Shown here: positions 55,601 to 63,988 of the stretch, piece after piece | Position numbering within the stretch: the stretch's first letter is position 1 | How the letters are laid out: every line of letters starts with the position of its first letter | The notes under the pieces: model-generated | Database searches by the model: none | Told to the model about the DNA's origin: nothing | Seen by the model: the letters and a program-made list of their open reading frames with translations, nothing else | From: Bacteroidota bacterium | GTDB taxonomy: Bacteria; Bacteroidota; Bacteroidia; Flavobacteriales; Flavobacteriaceae | Assembly (NCBI GenBank): GCA_023446155.1 | Contig: JAEXIT010000003.1 | Span: 62,001 to 126,000 of the forward strand | Direction: 5' to 3' | Length of the DNA: 64,000 nt | Program-made: the position numbers and the translations under genes

Positions 55601-55666
55601 AAAGGTCGATCCCATAAAGAGGAACAGGCGCAATAGATTTTTTTTAGTAGTGTAAAATTGTGTCAT
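52601..55666 (-). CDS. Large T9SS-exported multidomain protein (choice-of-anchor I)
   Basis: The 1021-residue protein starts with a signal peptide (ending TWGQ). It contains an N-terminal beta-sandwich (about 25-205), an SbsA/Big-like domain (about 210-320, FNEDVRLID) and a Calx-beta module (about 335-440, ending YIKDND). A long beta-propeller-like choice-of-anchor I domain follows (about 450-930, PDMVTFTPDGTKVLTANEGQPNDAY, GPEPEGVTL, FGPEGVTFI). A T9SS sorting domain ends in KLVVK. The start at 55666 was chosen for the signal peptide. It probably binds metals and a surface partner. Function is not established. Confidence 0.9.
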   Translation of the reverse strand: MTQFYTTKKNLLRLFLFMGSTFTWGQTQQIHYWNFNALPSGTLTSVAPDASLLPTGTQITYPGTGAGYMDNVAGSALNAQNGDVAGLGLRPRNPSNTRALLVAAPTTGYQNIIIKFATTRTTQGASSQNYSYTLNGTDFITTGLAVTTYAPQTEPTYEVVTLDFSGITGAANNPNFALKIEFGGSAAAGSSGNNRFDNLTITGSTAGGNDTTPPLASFNPTHNATNVAINTQPTISFNEDVRLIDNSPITNTNVDALVEVRQGSITGATVPFDATFNNNTITINPTQPFNNSTTYYVFLLPNQIEDMHDNAITYSSAIQFSTVAFDTKIAMASNFVTVNENHGTLSFNLNLTDPANASVDLVVKAAPFSTADQNDFTLQTQTLHFTAGSATTQTISIPIIDDTLEEQHAEYFVLSLENPVGLSITGNPMATVYIKDNDRQTPSPNHDIQLDYVGSFDPSGASTSSCEIIVHDPATQRLFTISAISDKLEIIDFSNPTSLSVISSINMASYGGITSVAVKNGVVAVASPNANEQLNGSVVFFDTNGTFLKQVTVGALPDMVTFTPDGTKVLTANEGQPNDAYTVDPEGSVSIIDISGGIASLTQSNVTTASFTAFNAQETALIASGVRKTKSTSTLAQDLEPEYITIRPDSQKAWVTLQENNAIAEIDLVTKSISDIWALGTKDISLPGNGMDVSDNNNEVLIANWPIQAYYIPDAVANYTVNGTTYLVMANEGDEKEYAGLTERTTIGANTYTLDPAIFPNASVLKQNHNAGRLRVTNLNGNTDADADFEEIKILGSRSFSIFNADTKAIVFDSGDDFEMYTAMTPSISPIFNADHGDNVKKGRSRAKGPEPEGVTLTQIAGKTFAFITLERVGGVMVYDVTNPNDVKFVDYKNSRSTSAYSGDFGPEGVTFIKAADSPNNKNYVAVANEISGTISMYEVNTANLTNDDFVHAPKTFTVFPNPSTKGVVYFNRMASYSLYDLTGKLIQSEKNALLINTSKLTAGMYLIKTEEGITQKLVVK

Positions 55667-55967
55667 GTGTGTTGTTTTTGTTGGGTACAAAAGTGAAGGT
55701 TTCAGGTTAGGGAAGTATTAACTTAAAAATAAATCGGTGTAATAGAATGTTTAAGAATAGGTTAGGAAGGTAAAACGATAAATAACCGGATGTTAACTTA
55801 ACTTTTCCAGAGTAGGGTCATCATTATAAAAAAAACGGACAAAAACGCCCGTTTTAAGAAAGGTTTATCAATTTTAACAGCTGTTAAATATTACGTTAAA
55901 AAGCGTTAATAGGATTTTGTTTTTAAGTACTTTTGCGACAATTTATAAAAAAACAAATCCAATCACC
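55667..55967. other. 301-bp intergenic region before ccsBA
   Basis: It is A/T-rich. A weak hairpin (ACGG/CCGT arms at about 55832-55855) and the promoter described separately are all I can see. No small gene is supported. Confidence 0.6.
55904..55935 (+). promoter_or_regulatory. Promoter of ccsBA
   Basis: TACTTTTG (55928-55935) lies 32 bp before the ATG. The -33 region has TTA (55905-55907), one base off TTG, 20 bp upstream. Confidence 0.6.
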
Positions 55968-58900
55968 ATGGGTAAAAAAATAGTCTCATTTTTGTTCTCC
56001 ACGCGTTTAATGGCTTTCCTGTTTATCTTTTTTGCAGCAGCGATGGCCGTAGGAACGTTTATCGAAAACGATTATAATACCACCACAGCCCGTATTCTGA
56101 TTTACAATACGAAATGGTTCGAAGGTATTATGGCGATCTTCCTGATCAACTTTTTTGGAAATATCAAACGCTACCAATTGCATAAAAAAGAGAAATGGGC
56201 GACGTTATTGCTACATTTGTCCTTTATTTTTATCATTTTGGGTGCCTTCATCACCCGTTATATCAGTTATGAAGGGGTGATGCCAATTCGCGAAGGCGAA
56301 AGTTCCAATCAGATTTTTTCAGACAGAACGTACCTGACCGTTTTTGTTGATGGTGATTACCAAGGTGAAATGCGCAGAAGAACCTTTGAACAAAGAGCTT
56401 TATTCTCACCGGTGACCAATAATGATTTTACCATTTCCAAAAAGTTCAATGAAACACCATTTGAAATTCGTTATAAAGACTTTGTAATGGGGGCCAAAGA
56501 GGTGATCAAACCGAGCGAAAAAGGAACACTATTTTTAAAACTGGTGGAATCGGGCGACGGAACCCGTCACGAGCATTATCTGAAAGAAGGAGAAGTGCAA
56601 AACATCCACAATGTATTGTTTGCGTTTAATAAGCCAACCGATGGTGCGATTAATATCATCAAAGAAGGCGATAAGTATTCGATAAAATCACCATTTGAAG
56701 GAAACTTTATGCGAATGGCCGACCAGATGAAAGGGGATGTGGCCAAAGATACGGTTCAGGATTTGATGTTCCGTTCCCTATATAATATGGGCGGTACGCA
56801 ATTCGTACTACCGGAACCGGCGATGAAAGGTGTTGTGGCTTTCGAATCGAACAACGACTTTAAAGATGATAAATCCGACGATGCGTTGGTGCTAACGGTA
56901 ACCGTTGGTGGGGAAGAACACGAAGTAACCCTATTGGGTGCGCGAGGAAAAATGGGTGTGCCGAATTCCTTCAAACTGGGGAATCTGGAGTTTACCATGA
57001 TCTACGGAAGTAAAGTATATGAAACGCCATTTAAAATCCGTTTAAATGATTTCGTAGCCGAAAAATATCCGGGAACGGAAAAAAGCTACTCGTCTTTCGA
57101 AAGTAAAGTAACCGTAATCGATGGTGCGGAACAACGCGATGAACGTATCTATATGAATCACATTTTGGACTATAAAGGATTCCGTTTCTTCCAATCGTCA
57201 TTCGATCCGGACGAAAAAGGAACTGTATTATCGGTAAACCACGATTCGTGGGGAACCAATATGACCTATTTGGGTTATTTCTTATTGTATGTTGGACTTA
57301 TCGCGATTTTATTCGATAAAAACAGCCGTTTTGGTGACTTAAAACGTAAGTTGGAAAAAGTGCGTACGAAAAAAGCAAAATTACTACCGCTTATCGCGCT
57401 ATTGCTATCGTTTGGCGGTTTTGCGCAAGACAACCACCAACATGCGATGCCATCGCCAAAACAGATCGATTCGTTGTTAACCAAATATAAGGTGAGTGAC
57501 GAAGAAGCGGCAAAATTCGGCCGATTGGTAATTCAGGATCAGGGTGGACGTATGAAGCCTATCAACACGTTCTCCTCCGAACTATTGCGAAAAGTAAGCA
57601 AACAAGACCATTATAAAGGAATGAACTCCGATCAGGCGTTCCTTTCGATGACACAATTTCCGCAGGTATGGTATAACGTTCCGTTGATCTATATGAAAAA
57701 AGACAACGACAGTATCCATAAATTAATCGGAGTGGAGTTAGGTGAAAAATATGCGCCATTGGTAAAATTCTTCGACGAAAGAGGAAACTACAAACTGGCA
57801 GGTGTTTTGGATGAAGCCTATAAAGCAGCCGTTCCAAATCAATTCCAGAAAGACTTTATCGAAGCGGATAAAAAAGTAAACCTGTTGTATTCGGCGTTGA
57901 GTGGTCAGATTTTAAAAGTATTCCCGGTGCCGAATGATCCGGGTAACAAATGGGTTTCGTTCCTCGAAGTAAACGAGCAAACGAATACCGCTTTGGATTC
58001 CATTAAAAACGTAATCCCGTACTATTTGAGCAGTATCGATAAAGCAGCCATTTCAGGCGATTATAAACTGTCGGATAGCTTGCTAAAAGGTTTGGAAAAC
58101 TATCAGATCAAATACGGATCGAAAGTACGTCCAAGCGACAAAAAAATCGATACGGAAATTCTGTACAACAAATACGATATTTTCAAAAAACTATTCTCCT
58201 GGTATATGTATGCCGGAGTGTTGATGTTCCTTTTTGTGATCATCAAAATTTTCAAATCGAATAAAACGATTAACATACTGGTAAAAATCAGTCATGCGAT
58301 CATTGCAGTATTGTTTGTATTGCACACCGCCGGATTGATCTTCCGTTGGTATATCTCCGGTCACGCGCCTTGGAGTGATGCTTATGAATCGATGATTTAC
58401 GTAGGATGGGCAACCATGTTATTCGGATTGGTATTCGGACGAAAATCGGAATTAACCGTTGCGTCTACCGCTTTTGTGGCGGCGATGATTCTGATGGTGG
58501 CACACTGGAGTTGGATGGATCCTGCGATTGCCAACCTGCAACCGGTATTGAATTCGTATTGGTTGATGATCCACGTGGCGGTTATCGTTGGAAGTTACGG
58601 TCCGTTTACGTTGGGAATGATTCTGGGAATTGTAGCCTTATTGCTGATGGTGTTTACCAACGAAAAGAACAAAGAAAAAATGAACCTGAACATTCAGGAG
58701 ATTACCTATATTAACGAAATGGCACTTACTGTCGGATTGGTGATGTTAACGATCGGGAACTTCCTGGGCGGACAATGGGCCAACGAAAGCTGGGGACGTT
58801 ATTGGGGATGGGATCCAAAAGAAACCTGGGCGTTGATCAGTATCATGGTATATGCTTTTGTAATCCATATGCGTTTGGTTCCGGCCATGCGTGGTAAATG

Positions 58901-59108
58901 GATTTATAATGCGATTAGTGTTTATGCGTTCTATTCCATTCTGATGACGTATTTTGGCGTAAACTTTTATCTATCCGGATTGCATTCGTATGCCAAAGGA
59001 GATAAAGTGGTAACACCAAACTTCGTGTACTATTCATTGGCAATTATAACGTTGTTGGTGGCATTGGCTTATTATAAAAATAAGAAGTACCTGCATAAAA
59101 AGAAATAA
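55968..59108 (+). CDS. Fused CcsBA (ResB-CcsA) cytochrome c maturation protein
   Basis: The 1046-residue membrane protein joins a ResB/CcsB half (residues about 1-480: membrane helices plus a large periplasmic domain) to a CcsA half (about 730-1046). The CcsA half has the haem-handling signature WGRYWGWDPKETWAL (about 940-955) and histidines in the flanking helices. The middle region (about 500-700) is soluble. It carries haem to the periplasm and attaches it to apocytochromes c (system II). Fused forms are standard in Bacteroidetes and Epsilonproteobacteria. The start at 55968 (MGKKIVSF) follows the promoter. The longer frame to 55917 would include the -7 box. Confidence 0.93.
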   Translation: MGKKIVSFLFSTRLMAFLFIFFAAAMAVGTFIENDYNTTTARILIYNTKWFEGIMAIFLINFFGNIKRYQLHKKEKWATLLLHLSFIFIILGAFITRYISYEGVMPIREGESSNQIFSDRTYLTVFVDGDYQGEMRRRTFEQRALFSPVTNNDFTISKKFNETPFEIRYKDFVMGAKEVIKPSEKGTLFLKLVESGDGTRHEHYLKEGEVQNIHNVLFAFNKPTDGAINIIKEGDKYSIKSPFEGNFMRMADQMKGDVAKDTVQDLMFRSLYNMGGTQFVLPEPAMKGVVAFESNNDFKDDKSDDALVLTVTVGGEEHEVTLLGARGKMGVPNSFKLGNLEFTMIYGSKVYETPFKIRLNDFVAEKYPGTEKSYSSFESKVTVIDGAEQRDERIYMNHILDYKGFRFFQSSFDPDEKGTVLSVNHDSWGTNMTYLGYFLLYVGLIAILFDKNSRFGDLKRKLEKVRTKKAKLLPLIALLLSFGGFAQDNHQHAMPSPKQIDSLLTKYKVSDEEAAKFGRLVIQDQGGRMKPINTFSSELLRKVSKQDHYKGMNSDQAFLSMTQFPQVWYNVPLIYMKKDNDSIHKLIGVELGEKYAPLVKFFDERGNYKLAGVLDEAYKAAVPNQFQKDFIEADKKVNLLYSALSGQILKVFPVPNDPGNKWVSFLEVNEQTNTALDSIKNVIPYYLSSIDKAAISGDYKLSDSLLKGLENYQIKYGSKVRPSDKKIDTEILYNKYDIFKKLFSWYMYAGVLMFLFVIIKIFKSNKTINILVKISHAIIAVLFVLHTAGLIFRWYISGHAPWSDAYESMIYVGWATMLFGLVFGRKSELTVASTAFVAAMILMVAHWSWMDPAIANLQPVLNSYWLMIHVAVIVGSYGPFTLGMILGIVALLLMVFTNEKNKEKMNLNIQEITYINEMALTVGLVMLTIGNFLGGQWANESWGRYWGWDPKETWALISIMVYAFVIHMRLVPAMRGKWIYNAISVYAFYSILMTYFGVNFYLSGLHSYAKGDKVVTPNFVYYSLAIITLLVALAYYKNKKYLHKKK

Positions 59109-59129
59109 TTGCAAAATAATAAAACAATG

Positions 59130-59158
59130 AAAGCTACCTTAGGGTAGCTTTTTTTTTT
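59130..59158 (+). terminator. Terminator of ccsBA
   Basis: AAAGCTACC pairs with GGTAGCTTT around TTAG. It is followed by a 10-T run, then GA and another 14-T run. Confidence 0.88.
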
Positions 59159-59267
59159 GATTTTTTTTTTTTTTGATTACTACTATTAAATAATTGAATT
59201 TTTAATATTTTTTTAACAAAAATACCTACTACATTTATGACTGTTAATCAATAAAAAAACAAACAGT

Positions 59268-59468
59268 ATGAAAAAAGTAGTTTATCTGGCAATGGCCATG
59301 ATGTTCACAATGGCCATGTCGGCTCAGGAATTGAAAAAAGAAGTAAAAAAAGAAACCGATGCTGCTAAAAAAGAAATGAAGCACGAAGGCAAAAAAGCGA
59401 AAGCGGAAATGAAAGCCGAAGGTAAAAAAGCCAAAGCTGAAGTTAAAGAGGAAATGAAAAAAAAGTAA
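59268..59468 (+). CDS. Tiny exported Lys/Glu-rich protein
   Basis: The 66-residue protein has a signal peptide (MKKVVYLAMAMMFTMAMSAQ, likely cleaved before Q20) and a mature part of about 46 residues made of Lys, Glu and Ala. An AKAEMKAEGKKAKAEVKEE region shows a loose seven-residue spacing, so a single amphipathic helix or coiled coil is likely. Net charge is strongly positive. No family is recognised. Flanked by its own terminator at 59477 and by a T-rich spacer, so it is an independent unit. Confidence 0.75.
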   Translation: MKKVVYLAMAMMFTMAMSAQELKKEVKKETDAAKKEMKHEGKKAKAEMKAEGKKAKAEVKEEMKKK

Positions 59469-59476
59469 CAAACTGA

Positions 59477-59502
59477 AAAGCGCCCTAATAGGGCGCTTTT
59501 TT
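59477..59502. terminator. Bidirectional terminator
   Basis: AAAAGCGCCC pairs with GGGCGCTTTT around TAATA, between the small exported protein and the convergent MFS gene. Confidence 0.92.
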
Positions 59503-60730
59503 ATTCGGTATAATCCAGATCTTTATTATGGGTTTCGGCGATTGTAAGCGTCGAATAAATGGCCAATGCAAATACAATCAGACCAACTATCGAAGCGGAC
59601 ACAATCACGCCATTATGGACTTTTAAATGGTCAAAAGCGATTAACATCACAGGAAGTAAACCGCGCACCATATTGGGGATTGTTGTAGCGGCCGTACTGC
59701 GAATATTGGTACCGAACTGTTCGGCGCCAACCGTGACAAACATCGCCCAATAACCGGTTCCCAATCCAAGCCAGACACAATAAAAGTAATACATATGCTC
59801 CGATCGTGTTCCGCCGTATAGCATCAATAGTATGCCCACAATCGTAAACAGCATCATATATAAGATCGCTTTTTTCCGCGAACGCAACAATTGCGAAATC
59901 AATCCGCTGGCAAAATCGCCTACGGAAATACCCACATATGCCCACATGATCGCTTTACCCGGATCAATTTCTCCAATGCCAAAGGATGGCGCAAACTGAT
60001 TCCCCATTACCGCCAGAATCCCCACGCAAAACCAGGTGGGTAATCCAATGGAAATACACTTCACATATTTTATAAACCGCTTGCGATTGGTAAAAAAGCC
60101 GAGAAAATTTCCTTTTTGGATATCGGTATCCCGAAGGTCTTTATACAGTCCGGATTCCATCACGCCTACGCGTAAAAAAAGTAGAAACAACCCCAACGAA
60201 CCACCGATAAAATAAGCATAGGTCCAGTCGCCAGCCAGTTCTACGGTGAGTTGTGCTACTACGGCACCCATAAGTCCGAAACCGGCGACTATTGAGGTTC
60301 CGATGGCCCGTAATTCTTTTGGTAAGGATTCCGATACCAACGTAATTCCGGCACCCAATTCGCCCGCGAGTCCGACACCGGCAATAAAACGCAGAATGGC
60401 ATAGGTCATCGCTTTGTCGTTAAATGGTAAAAACGGAAGAAAACCGCACAATATATTGGCTACGGAATACACGAGAATGGAGCCGAAAAGCACCGAAAGA
60501 CGTCCTTTTTTGTCACCTAACATGCCCCAGAGTATACCGCCTAACAGTAATCCGACCATCTGGAAATTCAGAATCATCGTACCGTCAGTGTCGACATCAA
60601 GGCCAAGGGTTTTTAAACTGGGAATGCGTACAATTCCAAAAAGAAGTAAATCGTAGATGTCGACGAAATAGCCCAAAGCAGCTACAATTACAGGAAAAGA
60701 TAATAAATGTTTAATTTTTTGGGATTCCAT
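59501..60730 (-). CDS. Major facilitator superfamily transporter
   Basis: The 409-residue protein has 12 predicted helices and the MFS cytoplasmic loop motif GDKKGRLSVLFGS (about 71-83) between helices 2 and 3. The start FPVIVAALGYFVDIYDLLLFGIVR resembles the metabolite-proton symporter branch (organic acids or sugars). Substrate unknown. A TATTTTTG -7 element lies at 60761-60754. Confidence 0.88.
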   Translation of the reverse strand: MESQKIKHLLSFPVIVAALGYFVDIYDLLLFGIVRIPSLKTLGLDVDTDGTMILNFQMVGLLLGGILWGMLGDKKGRLSVLFGSILVYSVANILCGFLPFLPFNDKAMTYAILRFIAGVGLAGELGAGITLVSESLPKELRAIGTSIVAGFGLMGAVVAQLTVELAGDWTYAYFIGGSLGLFLLFLRVGVMESGLYKDLRDTDIQKGNFLGFFTNRKRFIKYVKCISIGLPTWFCVGILAVMGNQFAPSFGIGEIDPGKAIMWAYVGISVGDFASGLISQLLRSRKKAILYMMLFTIVGILLMLYGGTRSEHMYYFYCVWLGLGTGYWAMFVTVGAEQFGTNIRSTAATTIPNMVRGLLPVMLIAFDHLKVHNGVIVSASIVGLIVFALAIYSTLTIAETHNKDLDYTE

Positions 60731-61077
60731 TTATATTTTAGGTTAAGTATTGTCAAAAATATAAATAATTGTCTTCTGTATTGTTTTTTGTAAGGATATT
60801 TTTAAGAGGATTACAGACGCTTCAATTTCCGGTTTAGTGGGTTTAAATCTAAGGAGTATTTTTATCACTAAATTTAATAAATATTGGTTTTCTGATAAGA
60901 AATATAACGAAATTGTGGATAAATATGCTATTTTTTTATCAATTTTAAGAACTGTAATAAAACAAAAATAGATATCTTCACGCCTTGAGATTAAAATTCA
61001 CGCGAAAAGGATATTTTGCGACCTAAATCTGCAATTACATTACAACCAAAAAACAAATACTTATAAAACCAAAAAAC
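60731..61077. other. 347-bp intergenic region between divergent genes
   Basis: It is A/T-rich and holds the -7 element of the MFS gene near its left end. Near the right end GATATTTTG resembles a -7 element about 65 bp before the 61078 gene, but it is not a full match. I see no small gene. Confidence 0.5.
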
Positions 61078-61593
61078 ATGGAAGAAAATCAAATCGTTTA
61101 CACATTGGAAGGCAATGGTACCAGAGAAACAAATTTAAAAAATGAGGCCACCAATTTAATGGCTAAACTTAAAAATCAATTTGGAAGTACACACTCGGTT
61201 ACGGCAGATGCGTTTGGTGAGTTAGGTAAAGACTGGTCGCATGAAATCAAAATTAGAAAAGGCGATAAAGTTGGAGCCGCAGTCACTATAAAATGGGTAA
61301 AAACAAACCCGGAAGTGCTGACATTAAGCGTTGACGAGTCCTCTAAAATGGGATCAAGAATACTGTATGGCGGAATGTTTTCTTTTATGGCTATTGGTGC
61401 TTATTTAGGGTACAATCATATAGGACCATTTGCAGCTTTACCGGGTCAGAAAATAGCAACCGCTTTATCCGCATTAATCATGGCGATTCCGGGAATAATT
61501 GTGGTTTTTATCCTGAAATCGATGCTTTTAAAAAATGACAAAGAAGAAAACAAACAATTGGTACTCAACGTTATCAATGCTTGTAAAAAATAA
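61078..61593 (+). CDS. Two-TM protein of unknown function
   Basis: The 171-residue protein has a soluble N-terminal half (about 1-95; alpha/beta with Lys and Thr rich strands) and two helices (about 100-116 and 124-150), then a short Lys/Glu tail. No signal peptide is evident, and the soluble part probably faces the cytoplasm. No family recognised. A perfect hairpin follows at 61656-61694. Confidence 0.65.
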   Translation: MEENQIVYTLEGNGTRETNLKNEATNLMAKLKNQFGSTHSVTADAFGELGKDWSHEIKIRKGDKVGAAVTIKWVKTNPEVLTLSVDESSKMGSRILYGGMFSFMAIGAYLGYNHIGPFAALPGQKIATALSALIMAIPGIIVVFILKSMLLKNDKEENKQLVLNVINACKK

Positions 61594-61655
61594 TACGTTT
61601 TTTAAATTGGGTTTTTGAGCGGTATTCTGGTAAAACCCGAGGTTGAGAAATAAGG

Positions 61656-61694
61656 ATAAGCAGGAAAGATTTTATGGATCACTTTCCTGCTTAT
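61656..61694. terminator. Bidirectional terminator
   Basis: ATAAGCAGGAAAG pairs perfectly with CTTTCCTGCTTAT around a 13-nt loop, between convergent genes. Confidence 0.8.
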
Positions 61695-61699
61695 TTTGT

Positions 61700-62893
61700 T
61701 TAATTCCCTTTAAATTCCGTCAGACGTGCCATATCCATTTGGTTGGTTTTATAAAAGGCTGTGGCTTTTTCCAATAGTTTTTTGAACGCATCCTGATTGT
61801 TAACTTTTTTAAAATACCGCAGTTCGGTATAGAACAAATCGGCTTTGTCGTCGTTGTCTTTCGCCTGAGTATGCAACGTATCAATTTTAGATTTGATCGC
61901 GGCAATACTGCTTTTGTCTTTTACGATATCCAGAAACTGGTTGATGACATAGGTCGCGCCGGCTATGGTTTCATTTTCAGTCATCTTATTGAAAAGCGCC
62001 AACGCTTCCGGCTCCCGACCGTCTTTTACCAAAACAGTCGCTTCCTGTTGCCATACATAAGCATCGGGATTGGTACTCAGTCCGGTTTTTTCGATCAGTT
62101 CTTTAACCGATTTGATTTTAGCGAGATTCCAACTGTTTTTAGCATCACTATTGATCGTTTTCAATAGGATATCCTGTAAAACCTTGATCTCGTTACCGGC
62201 TTTGGAACCGGTTTCAAAACCTTTTAATTTGTCGGTATTATTGACCCAATAGGTGAAAAAACCGTTGTCGATGGAGAACACGCAGTTTTTTAGGATAGTA
62301 TAACTTTTTTGAGTCGCCAGTTGATCTTTGGGGAATACATCGTACAAATCGTTGGCAATGCGATTGGTCATCCGATCGTCTTTATACAATTGCACCAAAG
62401 TGGAATAAGCATATAAGGTGCGGATGCTTTTGTCGCCCGAAACGTATTTTTTGGCAAGATTGGCGGTACGTTCTACCGGATCCAACGCGGTTTTTCCAAC
62501 CGTATTGATCAGGTAGCCGGCATCGGCTTTTGCTCCGGAACAATGAATCAGGTTATTGTCGGTGTCAAAAAATAAAAAATAGGGGACACTTTCCAACTTT
62601 AGTTTGGATTGCGCAATATAGAGGCTGTCTTCTTTTTTGATATTTTGGGTATTGATTCTGTAGTTTACGAAATTAGTATTGTAAAAATCGCCCATGCCTG
62701 GGTCTTCAAATACCGGATCCAGTGTTTTACAAACCGTACAGTTTTCGTTATAATATTCGATAAACAGGGGTTTGTTTTCTTTTTTTGCTTTTTCGAGAGC
62801 GGTAGTCAAACCGGATTCAAAGCGTACGCCTTGCGCATTCAGGGATACTGTTGCCAGGAATAAAAACAGGAGGGAATATAGTTTCGAAGTCAT
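61700..62893 (-). CDS. Exported thioredoxin-fold protein
   Basis: The 397-residue protein has a signal peptide (ending LNAQ) and an N-terminal thioredoxin fold (about 22-140). The motif NENCTVCKTL (a CxxC, about 50-60) is followed by SVPYFLFFDTD with the cis-proline. The remaining 250 residues are helical, with tetratricopeptide-like character. The layout resembles DUF255/thioredoxin-like secreted proteins. It should be a periplasmic disulfide reductase or isomerase. The CTVC active site differs from the common CGPC and CxxC types, so its redox role is uncertain. Confidence 0.85.
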   Translation of the reverse strand: MTSKLYSLLFLFLATVSLNAQGVRFESGLTTALEKAKKENKPLFIEYYNENCTVCKTLDPVFEDPGMGDFYNTNFVNYRINTQNIKKEDSLYIAQSKLKLESVPYFLFFDTDNNLIHCSGAKADAGYLINTVGKTALDPVERTANLAKKYVSGDKSIRTLYAYSTLVQLYKDDRMTNRIANDLYDVFPKDQLATQKSYTILKNCVFSIDNGFFTYWVNNTDKLKGFETGSKAGNEIKVLQDILLKTINSDAKNSWNLAKIKSVKELIEKTGLSTNPDAYVWQQEATVLVKDGREPEALALFNKMTENETIAGATYVINQFLDIVKDKSSIAAIKSKIDTLHTQAKDNDDKADLFYTELRYFKKVNNQDAFKKLLEKATAFYKTNQMDMARLTEFKGN

Positions 62894-63250
62894 ACCGAAT
62901 CGTAATTAAGATGGAAAGTGTTGCAAAATTACTACTATGTTGTGATATAAAAACGGGGAAAAACCCGGATTAACATTTTTTTAGTTAAAAAAGATGTTTT
63001 GAGTGGAAATCAGAGGCTAACTGTTACAATGTTAAGGTATTGCCAAAATTTATACGAAACAATGCTGTTGTGACGTTATAGTAGTTTAAAGACCTTTCAA
63101 TTCTTCGGAATTATTCCGTGCCAATGGCCGGATACTTTTTAGTTTTACTACATTTTTTTAGCGTCACATTACAGAATCAGATAGGGTTTTTCCAATGGCG
63201 CTTATTTCGATTACTGGCGATTGTAATTTTACCGTGTTAAAAGTACTGAA
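62894..63250. other. 357-bp intergenic region between divergent genes
   Basis: A TAATTTTG -7 element for the thioredoxin-like gene lies on the minus strand at 62931-62924. TAATTTTA about 30 bp before 63251 may serve the barrel gene. I see nothing else in it. Confidence 0.5.
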
Positions 63251-63988
63251 ATGAAGCACGAACTGAACATAATGTCTATTTGGAAAGGTGAAACCAAAGC
63301 CCTCTCTTTTTTCCAGAGGCTTTTCAGGCGACCAAAAGCCACACCAAAACCACTGACCACTCCTAAGATGATCAGTGACGATTGTAACGGCATTATGTTA
63401 GGTGGGAAAAACGTGAAATCATTACTGTTTTCGACCGATATGGCGATCATTGAAAACAATGATGCCGATGCAATATTGGCTGTTTATCCATTTGCCCCTT
63501 CTCCGAAAATTATGAAGGCATTAATTGATTTTTCCGATAAACCGGTAATATGTGGTGTAGGCGGGGGGCTTACGCAAGGGAAGGTGGCAATGGAAATGGC
63601 TATTCAGGCGGAAGCGATGGGAGCGGCGGCGATCATCGTAAACCAGCCGTTTAAAAACAAAGACCTCATCGCAATCCGGAAAAAGATCAAAATTCCGATT
63701 ATATCGAGTGTGTCGGTGGCCGATTTTTCCTTTCAGGATCGGGTGGATGCCGGTGTGGATATTTTTCATATCACCGGCGGAAAAAACACCGCTAAGATTT
63801 TGGAGCATATCAGTTATGCCGTTCCGGGCTATCCGATTATGGCAACCGGCGGAAAAAGTCTCGAAAATATTCAAAGTGCGATTTCTTCGGGTGCGGATGC
63901 AATTGTATTAACACCACCAACCAGCGGGGAATTGTTTAAGTCCATTATGGATGGTTACCGTAAAGGTTTGGACTATTTAAGACATTAG
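63251..63988 (+). CDS. TIM-barrel protein with phosphate-binding loop
   Basis: The 245-residue protein has a short basic N-terminal extension (about 1-55, RRPKATPKPLTTPK), then a barrel: PVICGVGGGLTQGKVAMEMA, AAAIIVNQPF, IPIISSVSVADFSFQDRVDAG and the C-terminal PIMATGGKSLENIQSAISSGADAIVL. That last block is the Gly-rich phosphate-binding pattern of ribulose-phosphate-binding and FMN barrels. No specific enzyme is recognisable. ATG at 63251 or 63272 could start it. Confidence 0.7.
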   Translation: MKHELNIMSIWKGETKALSFFQRLFRRPKATPKPLTTPKMISDDCNGIMLGGKNVKSLLFSTDMAIIENNDADAILAVYPFAPSPKIMKALIDFSDKPVICGVGGGLTQGKVAMEMAIQAEAMGAAAIIVNQPFKNKDLIAIRKKIKIPIISSVSVADFSFQDRVDAGVDIFHITGGKNTAKILEHISYAVPGYPIMATGGKSLENIQSAISSGADAIVLTPPTSGELFKSIMDGYRKGLDYLRH

